Positions 1 to 4,997 of a DNA stretch of 5,049 nucleotides are shown here, piece by piece. The stretch is from positions 1-5,049 of the forward strand of contig WAJY01000019.1 in NCBI GenBank assembly GCA_015523645.1. Direction: 5' to 3'. The position numbers and the translations under genes are program-made. The notes beneath the pieces were generated by a model that searched no databases, had not been told where the DNA came from, and saw nothing but the letters and a program-made list of their open reading frames with translations. Positions within the stretch are counted from its first letter, which is position 1. Every line of letters starts with the position of its first letter. Source of the stretch: Geoglobus sp. Its GTDB lineage: Archaea; Halobacteriota; Archaeoglobi; Archaeoglobales; Archaeoglobaceae.

Positions 1-102
1 CTACACCAACTGCTACACCAACTCCAACAGCTACACCAACTGCTACACCAACTCCAACAGCTACACCAACTGCTACACCAACTCCAACTGCTACACCAAC
101 TG
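1..102 (+). repeat. 30-bp tandem repeats coding the Thr-Pro stalk
   Basis: Bases 1-30 and 31-60 are identical, 61-90 differs at a single base (position 89, T for A), and 91-102 is a partial fourth copy. Each unit begins CTACACCAACTGCTACACCA and codes ten residues, so loss or gain of a unit keeps the reading frame. The array runs off the left edge, so the true copy number is unknown. Confidence 0.95.
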
Positions 103-182
103 GAATACCTGGCTTTGACTTCTCTCTTGTAATCTTGGCTTTGTTGGTGGTGATATTTGTGGGAAATATGTTTAAGCGATAG
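1..182 (+). CDS. 3' end of a PGF-CTERM surface protein with Thr-Pro stalk (5' end outside window)
   Basis: Reading codons from base 3 to the TAG at 180-182 gives about 59 residues. The first 33 or so are a pure Thr/Pro/Ala stalk (TPTATPTPTA repeated), followed by GIPGFDF, a hydrophobic stretch (SLVILALLVVIFVGNM) and the basic end FKR. This order (low-complexity linker, PGF, one membrane span, terminal basic residues) is the known PGF-CTERM signal that archaeosortase A processes in many euryarchaea: the span is removed and the protein is attached to membrane lipid. Thr-rich stalks of this kind are usually O-glycosylated and lift a domain above the membrane. The functional N-terminal part is not visible, so the role is unknown. 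The gene ends only 30 bases before the next mini-ORF, and I see no TATA box between, so it is probably co-transcribed with the dockerin gene at 246. A surface anchor for the secreted proteins downstream is an inference. Confidence 0.85.
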   Translation, partial: TPTATPTPTATPTATPTPTATPTATPTPTATPTGIPGFDFSLVILALLVVIFVGNMFKR

Positions 183-212
183 AAAAATTTACAAACTAAA
201 AGGAGATTAGAG

Positions 213-242
213 ATGTTGAATGAAAAAACTTTGAGGTGTTAG
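213..242 (+). CDS. 9-codon leader mini-ORF upstream of the dockerin gene
   Basis: ATG at 213 starts MLNEKTLRC and stops at TAG 240-242. It has a strong SD of its own (AAGGAGA at 200-206, six bases before the ATG). The SD of the following 518-aa gene (GAGGTG, 233-238) lies inside its last codons, and the next ATG is three bases after its stop, in the same frame. Ribosomes finishing this peptide would therefore stop on the start region of the big gene, which suits translational coupling or leader-peptide control. A matching mini-ORF precedes the cohesin gene. The SD and spacing are seen; function and even translation are inferred. An alternative is a decayed N-terminal extension, but the signal peptide starting at 246 is complete by itself. 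Confidence 0.5.
   Translation: MLNEKTLRC
233..238 (+). promoter_or_regulatory. Shine-Dalgarno site of the 518-aa gene
   Basis: GAGGTG sits seven bases before ATG 246 and complements the archaeal 16S 3' end. It supports ATG 246 as the start and is buried within the mini-ORF at 213-242. Confidence 0.75.
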
Positions 243-245
243 AAA

Positions 246-1802
246 ATGAAAGTGGTGAAGATCGGAATTTTAGTAGCATTAGCCATGTTGGCAATGACCT
301 CTATTGTGGCTTCTCAAGCACCTCCGGGAGTACCACCCGTTACAAGCATCGATCTGAGCACCGACAGAGTGGTCATATCAACTACTGGTATTGCTCAACT
401 TACAGCCCAAATACAGAGCGATCAGTTGAATGACAGACTGATAACCTTTGAAATTGTAAGCAATGCTCAAAGAGCAGACCTTGGCACGACTCCGGATGAG
501 CCAGAAGGAGATTCTGTTTCTGATAGAACCAATGCAAGTGGTGTTGCGACTGCTTATCTGTTTGCAGTTTCCGAGGGTAATGTAACGGTTCAGGCTTGCT
601 GGTATGGTGAAACAACTGTTTGCTCAAACACGATTACAATTCTGATTGTTTCAACGCCCTATGGTGTTTCTCTAAGCACAGCAGATCCTGTGAAGGATGC
701 TTTAACAGGACAGAGTGTTCAATTCTCAATTCAGGTATTGAATACAGGCTTGTATGCAGATAACTTCAGCATAACTGTGAATGCTCCGGGAGTTGTTACA
801 CAGCTTGATAAACAGTACATTGAGCTCAATTCAGGACAGGAGGGAACTGTATTGCTTACAGCTTACTCAAATCAGCCAGGTAACTATACCATCACAGTCA
901 CAGCAACTTCAGTAGATCACCCAGAGGCAACAGACACATTGACACTCTATCTGAATGTCAGAGAGCCGATACACAATGTTATACTCACTCCAGATCAGCA
1001 AATCATTGAAGTTGATCCAAATGAGAATGCTATATTCAGCATTACAATAACAAACGCTGGAGAGGTTACAGAAACCTTCGCTCTAAGCCTTACACACGAT
1101 CCTAATGTGACAGCATCCCTCAGCACGAATTCAGTAACTCTAAATCCAAATGAGTCGCAGGTGGTACAGCTCACAGCCCATGCATTTCTACCTGCTACCT
1201 ATCCAATAACCGTTACTGCAACAAGTGCAAATACTGAAAACTCAACCACAGTCTACTTAACAGTCAGAACAGTATACTCCTTCACTCTCTCAGTTCTGCC
1301 AAAAGATATCACAGTTCTTGTTAATGATACCGCAACCTTTACAATTACTATCACAAATACTGGAAACGTTCCTGATTCATATACAATAGCTTCGGATGCT
1401 GGACAATTGAGTACATCGATTATTAGCCTTGGTGTAGGTGAAAGTGAAACAATCTACCTTAATTTCAGCTCATCAACTTCGGGACAATATATCATAACGA
1501 TCAATGTCACATCGGTTGGAAGTGGAAGCTCTGTCAGTGACACAGTCAATGTGACTGTAATATCTTCTCCCGGTACACTACCAGGAGCTGAAAACCCACC
1601 AACAGACACAGACAACGATGGACTTTACGAAGATGTTGACGGAGACGGAATGCTAACATTCGAGGATGTCAAGCTTTTCTTTACCGACTGGATGATGGAT
1701 CTTATACCATCCCAGTACACCCAGTTCTTCGACTTCGATGGAGACAATCTGCTATCATTTGATGACGTGAAAGAACTCTTCTTTGAGTGGTTGCTGTCCT
1801 GA
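246..1802 (+). CDS. secreted multi-domain (invasin/Big_1-like + NEW3/CARDB-like) protein with C-terminal dockerin
   Basis: The 518-aa product has a signal peptide (MKVVKIG, then hydrophobic to about residue 19, probable cleavage after VAS at 21-23). Residues about 33-136 resemble a bacterial Ig-like group 1 (invasin) domain, with the typical NASGVATAYL and GNVTVQA strands and two cysteines (C118, C126) that could form a disulfide. Three beta-sandwich domains of the NEW3/CARDB type follow, at about 138-238, 242-342 and 344-440, each with a ...F(S/T)I(T/Q)(I/V)xNxG strand and an ITVTATS-like last strand. After the linker PGTLPGAENPP comes a dockerin (about 454-518) with two calcium loops, D463-D474 and D496-D507, each with Asp at positions 1, 3, 5 and 12, and an extra Asp-rich turn DTDNDG just before. 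About eleven N-glycosylation sequons fit an exported archaeal protein. There is no cohesin, catalytic domain or membrane anchor, so it should be held by a cohesin partner, plausibly the protein at 2174. Domain families are assigned by eye. The set-up resembles the Archaeoglobus fulgidus dockerin/invasin-domain protein I recall from the literature. Confidence 0.88.
   Translation: MKVVKIGILVALAMLAMTSIVASQAPPGVPPVTSIDLSTDRVVISTTGIAQLTAQIQSDQLNDRLITFEIVSNAQRADLGTTPDEPEGDSVSDRTNASGVATAYLFAVSEGNVTVQACWYGETTVCSNTITILIVSTPYGVSLSTADPVKDALTGQSVQFSIQVLNTGLYADNFSITVNAPGVVTQLDKQYIELNSGQEGTVLLTAYSNQPGNYTITVTATSVDHPEATDTLTLYLNVREPIHNVILTPDQQIIEVDPNENAIFSITITNAGEVTETFALSLTHDPNVTASLSTNSVTLNPNESQVVQLTAHAFLPATYPITVTATSANTENSTTVYLTVRTVYSFTLSVLPKDITVLVNDTATFTITITNTGNVPDSYTIASDAGQLSTSIISLGVGESETIYLNFSSSTSGQYIITINVTSVGSGSSVSDTVNVTVISSPGTLPGAENPPTDTDNDGLYEDVDGDGMLTFEDVKLFFTDWMMDLIPSQYTQFFDFDGDNLLSFDDVKELFFEWLLS
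1576..1753 (+). repeat. dockerin-coding block, copy 1 (98.9% identical to 2643-2820)
   Basis: Aligned with 2643-2820 at a constant offset of 1067 bases, 176 of 178 positions match. The two differences (1658 A/G and 1676 T/A) are both third-base and synonymous. Similarity stops sharply on both sides: upstream the genes are unrelated, and after 1753 the last 15 codons differ at many bases although the protein stays similar. This fits recent gene conversion or duplication of the linker and dockerin. Confidence 0.95.
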
Positions 1803-1846
1803 ATTTAATTTGATTTTTGAAGTTATATATTTTATTTTCCTTTAAT
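1803..1846 (+). terminator. T-rich probable archaeal terminator after the 518-aa gene
   Basis: Directly after the stop codon lie several T-runs: TTTTT at 1814-1818, and TTTTATTTTCCTTT at about 1830-1843. Archaeal RNA polymerase terminates on such oligo-T tracts without needing a hairpin. A 12-bp perfect palindrome, ATTAAATTTAAT, follows at 1847-1858. Confidence 0.5.
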
Positions 1847-1875
1847 ATTAAATTTAATAAATTATTTAATGTAGC

Positions 1876-1890
1876 AAAAATACTTAAATT
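1876..1890 (+). promoter_or_regulatory. weak possible TATA box
   Basis: An A-run (1876-1880) followed by TACTTAAATT resembles a BRE plus TATA box. It would start RNA near 1910-1914, just before the hairpins at 1921 and 1955. The surroundings are very AT-rich, so a chance match is quite possible. Confidence 0.25.
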
Positions 1891-1920
1891 TAGGTGCGGA
1901 ACGCAGCAAATATTAATTTA

Positions 1921-1935
1921 TTGGCTAAAAGCCAA
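1921..1935 (+). other. small perfect hairpin
   Basis: TTGGCT (1921-1926) and AGCCAA (1930-1935) are perfect inverted repeats around an AAA loop. No T-run follows, so it is not a classical intrinsic terminator. It may be part of a leader RNA or a protein-binding site. Confidence 0.4.
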
Positions 1936-1954
1936 AGAGGTATTTGTCCGAAAT

Positions 1955-1981
1955 GGTGGTATCTAGTTGAGATAACTCGCC
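1955..1981 (+). other. interrupted hairpin in the intergenic region
   Basis: TATCT (1960-1964) pairs with AGATA (1970-1974) around an AGTTG loop. Outside an asymmetric internal loop, GGTG (1955-1958) pairs with CGCC (1978-1981), including one G-T pair. Parts of its sequence (GGTAT, CTAGT, AGAT, TCGCCA, in this order) recur at 2080-2109 inside the larger structured element. Confidence 0.35.
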
Positions 1982-2010
1982 AAACTTTCTTTAGAAGTAG
2001 TCAGTAAACA

Positions 2011-2023
2011 AAAACTTTAAATA
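2011..2023 (+). promoter_or_regulatory. TATA box with BRE, upstream of the structured element and cohesin gene
   Basis: AAAAC (2011-2015) then TTTAAATAT (2016-2023, first T of the run shared) is a good archaeal BRE/TATA arrangement. The usual start about 25 bases downstream of the box centre falls at 2044-2046, precisely where the 11-bp stem at 2045 begins. It could drive a free small RNA or a long 5' leader for the gene at 2174. Confidence 0.55.
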
Positions 2024-2044
2024 TGCTTACTCTTTTATAATAAT

Positions 2045-2111
2045 AGGTGGCGGCAAGGGACAAGCTTTGCACAGTGGAGGTATAGCTAGTGTAGATGGTG
2101 TGTCGCCACCT
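2045..2111 (+). ncRNA. candidate structured RNA or structured 5' leader
   Basis: AGGTGGCGGCA (2045-2055) pairs with TGTCGCCACCT (2101-2111): ten Watson-Crick pairs and one G-U, the outer eight perfect. The stem is far richer in G and C than its surroundings, which in hyperthermophiles is a hallmark of functional RNA. The 45-base loop may hold a smaller hairpin, such as GGGACAAGCTTT folding loosely. The predicted transcription start coincides with the 5' arm. I do not recognise a known riboswitch, a C/D or H/ACA guide RNA, or a tRNA. If it belongs to the cohesin mRNA leader, it lies 62 bases before the start codon. The inverted repeat is seen; transcription and function are inferred. Confidence 0.5.
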
Positions 2112-2123
2112 GAAATGATAGGT

Positions 2124-2131
2124 TTTATATA
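2124..2131 (+). promoter_or_regulatory. second TATA-like box close to the cohesin gene
   Basis: TTTATATA lies 43 bases before ATG 2174. Its predicted start, near 2152-2156, would make a short mRNA that begins around or after the mini-ORF's ATG (2151) and keeps the SD at 2157-2165. No clear A-rich BRE precedes it. Confidence 0.35.
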
Positions 2132-2150
2132 GGGAAAGGTGAAGAAAACC

Positions 2151-2177
2151 ATGCTAAAAGGAGGTAGAAAAGTATGA
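2151..2177 (+). CDS. 8-codon leader mini-ORF overlapping the cohesin gene start
   Basis: ATG 2151 starts MLKGGRKV and ends at TGA 2175-2177, overlapping ATG 2174 of the cohesin gene in an ATGA arrangement (different frame). It has its own SD, AGGTGA at 2137-2142, eight bases ahead. The cohesin gene's SD lies within its Lys-Gly-Gly codons. The layout parallels the mini-ORF at 213-242 ahead of the other dockerin gene: start ML, eight or nine codons, own SD, SD of the next gene inside. Translation is inferred. Confidence 0.5.
   Translation: MLKGGRKV
2157..2165 (+). promoter_or_regulatory. Shine-Dalgarno site of the cohesin-dockerin gene
   Basis: AAAGGAGGT is a strong match to the archaeal anti-SD and lies eight bases before ATG 2174, fixing that start. 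Confidence 0.85.
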
Positions 2178-2869
2178 GCAGATGGAAAATAGGGATAGTA
2201 GTATTGGTAATGTTATTGTTAACAGCAACTGCAAGTGCGCAGACGGTCTCTGTTGAAAGTGCAACTGTCAATGTAAATGAAACAACATCTATCGACATCA
2301 CCCTGGACTCAGCTCCAAACGGACTTTCAGGCTACATGATAAGCATAAGCCTATCAAACCCGAGCATTGCAGAGATAACAAATGTAAGCCTGCCATCATG
2401 GGCAACAGACATGGGAACAACATTCAACTCAGGCTCAGCAGCAATATCAGCTGCCGATTTTGGAAATGCAATCCAACCGAACGCAACAAACATACCTCTG
2501 GCAACTTTAACAATTAAAGGAAATCAGGTAGGAACAACTGAAGTCTTGCTAAGCGTAACATCAATGAAAGACGATCAGATTCCAAATCAGCAGATAAATC
2601 CATCAATTCAGAACGGAGTTATAACAGTAATACAAATCCCACCACTACCAGGAGCTGAAAACCCACCAACAGACACAGACAACGATGGACTTTACGAAGA
2701 TGTTGACGGAGACGGAATGCTAACGTTCGAGGATGTCAAGCTATTCTTTACCGACTGGATGATGGATCTTATACCATCCCAGTACACCCAGTTCTTCGAC
2801 TTCGATGGAGACAATCTGCTGTCTTTCAATGATGTTAGAGAGCTGTTTGTTGAGTGGATGTTATCTTGA
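2174..2869 (+). CDS. secreted cohesin-dockerin protein (non-cellulosomal)
   Basis: The 231-aa product starts with a signal peptide (MSRWK, hydrophobic 6-18, cleavage after ASA at 20-22, mature N-terminus near Q23). Residues about 24-154 read as a single cohesin domain: VSVESATVNVNETTSIDITL, then the SGYMISISLSNPSIAEI strand pair, PLATLTIKG, and TTEVLLSVTS as late strands, all typical of the cohesin jelly-roll. The linker PPLPGAENPP leads into a dockerin (about 167-231) with calcium loops at D176-D187 and D209-D220, each with Asp at positions 1, 3, 5 and 12. The protein has no anchor and no catalytic domain. Cohesin binds dockerin in a calcium-dependent way, so it could bridge the 518-aa dockerin protein and another cohesin, or chain with copies of itself. 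Likely regulatory input comes from two TATA-like boxes, a structured leader and a mini-ORF. It resembles the A. fulgidus cohesin-dockerin protein known from the literature; whether it is the same one I cannot tell. Confidence 0.87.
   Translation: MSRWKIGIVVLVMLLLTATASAQTVSVESATVNVNETTSIDITLDSAPNGLSGYMISISLSNPSIAEITNVSLPSWATDMGTTFNSGSAAISAADFGNAIQPNATNIPLATLTIKGNQVGTTEVLLSVTSMKDDQIPNQQINPSIQNGVITVIQIPPLPGAENPPTDTDNDGLYEDVDGDGMLTFEDVKLFFTDWMMDLIPSQYTQFFDFDGDNLLSFNDVRELFVEWMLS
2643..2820 (+). repeat. dockerin-coding block, copy 2
   Basis: This is the partner of 1576-1753, with mismatches at 2725 and 2743 only. It covers the LPGAENPP linker, the first calcium loop, the DW-containing helix and the start of the second loop. 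Confidence 0.95.
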
Positions 2870-2870
2870 G

Positions 2871-2881
2871 TTTTTAATTTT
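2871..2881 (+). terminator. oligo-T terminator after the cohesin gene
   Basis: TTTTT (2871-2875) and TTTT (2878-2881) begin one base after the stop codon, the usual form of an archaeal terminator. Confidence 0.5.
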
Positions 2882-2982
2882 GATAACTCTTGTTCTCTTA
2901 CATTTGTACATTTTGGTAGAATTGAGTCAAATTTGAGGCAGCCTACTTTCTATTTTTAAGTCTCTTCTCTAATCTATATCGT

Positions 2983-4107
2983 ATGGCATCAAACTATGTT
3001 AGGGTACTTACAAAATCAATGACCGAATCTCTTTTCTCAGAGCTTCAAGTCATCAACGAACGATCAACAAAACTCTCTATTGAAGTATACGTCAAAACCT
3101 CCTCCAAAGTAGAAAAATTAACATAAAACCGAAAGAATTATGTAAGGAGAAATAAGTCCCTCTGGGCAAACATTGAATGTACCACTCGTAACCGATCCAA
3201 ACGACAACGGATAGAAGCTATTGGTAAAAAACTTAAGATTTTCGATTTGAGGAAAGTAAAGAAGGTGATTTCAAAACGTGAAAAGTTGAAAGCTATTTTC
3301 ATTTTAAAGATTGTGACGACTTCTATGATCTTCTCCACTCAAATAAACCATGTTGTCAGAAAATTAAATCGAAGAGAAGAGCTAAGAGAATTTATGGGAG
3401 CAAAAGAGGAAGAAATACCTAAGGAGAATAAGTTTACTTTTCCTTTCAAAGTTCAGCTTAAGTAAATTCACAGACATGGGATTGAGAATTCTGAATTCAA
3501 TTATAAAGAGAGGGCGAGAAACACTCGAACAATCATCGATTGCACTGACGTAAGCGTTTATATCATCTACTTCAGAAAACCTGCAAAGCAGAGAGATTAA
3601 AGATGGAGCGATTTAACAAAAATGATGCTTTATGGAAATGAAAATGACCTCAGCTTTGGAGCATCAATCCCTGAAACCTTCTCCTCTTTCTTTTACATCC
3701 TGCAAACAGAGATAAGGTGATGGACGAGCTGGATAGGAGAATAATCAGAAATGGAGACACTATAATTATGGATAAAGGTCTCTTGGCATAAAGGATATCT
3801 GATTGGAATATAACGAATACAGAATTGTTCCTCTGATCTTCTTTGGAAATAACCTCGATGTTCGGAGATTGGACGGAACGTTTAGCTATCCTTTGAGTAT
3901 TTTTCAGCTATTATGATTATGAAAATATGAGAAGGAAATGATGATTTACAAAGCTTTGAAAGCTAAGCTGCCAGTTTTGAGCATATTGCATCACTGTACT
4001 ATGATATCTTTCTACAAATTCGTAGCAGTAGTATCTCTTTGGTTGTAGTGGTTGTTGCACTGGGATTTAAGGAGAAGAAAGTGTTACAGAAATTGGCTGA
4101 AGGTTAG
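2983..4107 (+). pseudogene. degraded DDE transposase (IS4/IS5-superfamily type)
   Basis: Pieces of one transposase can be followed through all three forward frames. The first piece is YVRVLTKSMTESLFSEL up to an in-frame TAA at 3124. The same frame then runs 3127 to about 3442 (NRSKRQRIEAIGKKLKIFDL, ISKREKLKAIF). The next piece, from 3443, reads LSKFSLSKFTDMGLRILNS. After a shift near 3510 comes RARNTRTIIDCTDVSV, with the probable first catalytic Asp in DCTD (3538-3549). Stops follow at 3598 and 3718. Another frame (3690-3788) gives LLHPANRDKVMDEL and GDTIIMDKG, with the probable second Asp at 3771. Then come GYLIGI, NEYRIVPLIFFGNN, SYPLSIF, YKALKAKLP and finally VALGFKEKKVLQKLAEG, ending at TAG 4105. 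Between KAKLP and the C-terminal part about 30-50 residues usual for such enzymes are missing, the segment expected to hold the third acidic residue. It cannot be active. Family placement is from remembered archaeal transposases; exact IS type unknown. No convincing terminal repeats were found. Confidence 0.8.
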
Positions 4108-4138
4108 TTTTGTAATAATCTTACGCCTCTTTGTCTAG

Positions 4139-4431
4139 GGTTACAAAGCTTTCTGGAAGATAAGACTTAAGAACCAGAAGAGTTTTTACAGGTTTGTGGA
4201 CATTTTTCAAGAAACTGGTGGGAAATTTTGGGAGAACCTCAGCAACTTTTCAGAGCCACCAAAGTTGGAGATAGCGAGTGCAGAATCTGAGATTGCTTAT
4301 CCTTTAGGACTACAGAAAAAAATATAGGGAGTGTTATGATAGCTGAATGGACAACATTTAGATTGGCTAAAATGGTTTGGAGAATTTTTAAAAAGCCTAT
4401 AAACTTGATTGAAACAGCATTAACACTCTAG
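4139..4431 (+). pseudogene. unidentified decayed coding fragments
   Basis: An open stretch without a start codon (4139-4327) reads YKAFWKIRLKNQKSFYRFVD and continues through FWENLSNFSEPPKLEIASAE to a TAG at 4325. A second stretch in another frame (4336-4431) reads MIAEWTTFRLAKMVWRIFKK then PINLIETALTL before TAG 4429. Composition is protein-like (mixed charged and aromatic residues, few rare codons), and a single frameshift would join the two, so they look like remains of one gene. I do not recognise the family. Chance open reading in AT-rich DNA is the alternative. Confidence 0.35.
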
Positions 4432-4997
4432 GCATTTTACATTCTTGGGTTACCGTACTTATGAAACTATTTCTTTGCGGTGTATTGCTTAAAGATATGG
4501 CAGCTTTTAGCTCTTAACGCTTCTATTTATCCTCCAGTATCGTTAGCTTACTCCACATATAGCAAAAATTTTATCATTCTTTATCAAGTCTTAGACCTCT
4601 AAAAACCCATATCCAGCATCATGGAGATTTGAGAGGTTCTTGAACGCTTGAACAAGCCTTTTTGAAATACTCTACACAATGTAAGTCACAAATTCTTAAA
4701 ATGATAACCAAGACATTCATAAAGAGGCAAGCTAAACATTAAATATTTCCAAAAAGTATGCAAGTGCAAATTACCCGAGCAAATAAGGAAAACATAGAAA
4801 GTGAAGAACGACGAGAGACAGCTAAAGAATTGGAAGTGCTATAAAACTTGTGGTTTTGATGATAAAGAATCTAGACAACCCATTAGTTGAGAAAAACTGG
4901 AATATCGACTCTGATAAAGGATTTGGTTAAAAACAAAAAGGGAAGGAGATTTACCAGCAAAAAATAATATTATAACAAACAAGCAATACATTTAAGT
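4432..4997 (+). other. AT-rich stretch with no convincing gene
   Basis: All six frames are closed by frequent stops. Small open pieces exist, such as 4758-4844 (MQVQITRANKENIESEERRE..., 28 aa, no SD) and a following frame reading AIKLVVLMIKNLDNPLVEKN, but none has a ribosome site or a recognisable motif. An SD-like AAGGAGATT at about 4943-4950 has no start codon at useful distance. The region is best seen as decayed DNA next to the dead transposase. Confidence 0.5.

Noticed and set aside
1..102. CRISPR array
   Set aside because: The 30-bp units are directly adjacent without spacers and code an in-frame Thr-Pro stalk.
240..248. TAG at 240-242 read through as pyrrolysine, fusing the mini-ORF to the dockerin protein
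   Set aside because: The start at 246 has its own SD and a complete signal peptide, and nothing in the window points to pyrrolysine use.
236..433. 65-codon open frame on the plus strand overlapping the dockerin gene
   Set aside because: It lies out of frame inside the well-supported 518-aa gene and its protein is low in hydrophobic order; it is a shadow.
400..627. 75-codon minus-strand open frame
   Set aside because: It is antisense to the clear Ig-like coding sequence, without SD or family resemblance.
1951..2111. tRNA gene or tRNA relic, suggested by D-arm-like strings (TATCTAGTTGAG, TAGCTAGTGTAG)
   Set aside because: No acceptor stem with matching T-arm (no GGTTCGAATCC-like box) and no anticodon arm at the right distance on either strand.
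3138..3338. 66-codon minus-strand open frame
   Set aside because: The plus strand here carries recognisable transposase sequence; the minus frame is its shadow.
3247..3465. Independent 72-codon gene starting at ATG 3247
   Set aside because: The same frame is transposase-like upstream back to 3127 and, past one stop, to 2983; the ATG is internal and has no SD.
2956..4170. Inverted match TTAAGTCT (2956-2963) / AGACTTAA (4163-4170) as IS terminal repeats
   Set aside because: Only eight bases, and the right copy lies inside the unidentified coding fragment 63 bases past the transposase stop; chance is likely.
4943..4950. SD-like AAGGAGATT as a gene start
   Set aside because: No ATG, GTG or TTG follows within a usable distance.
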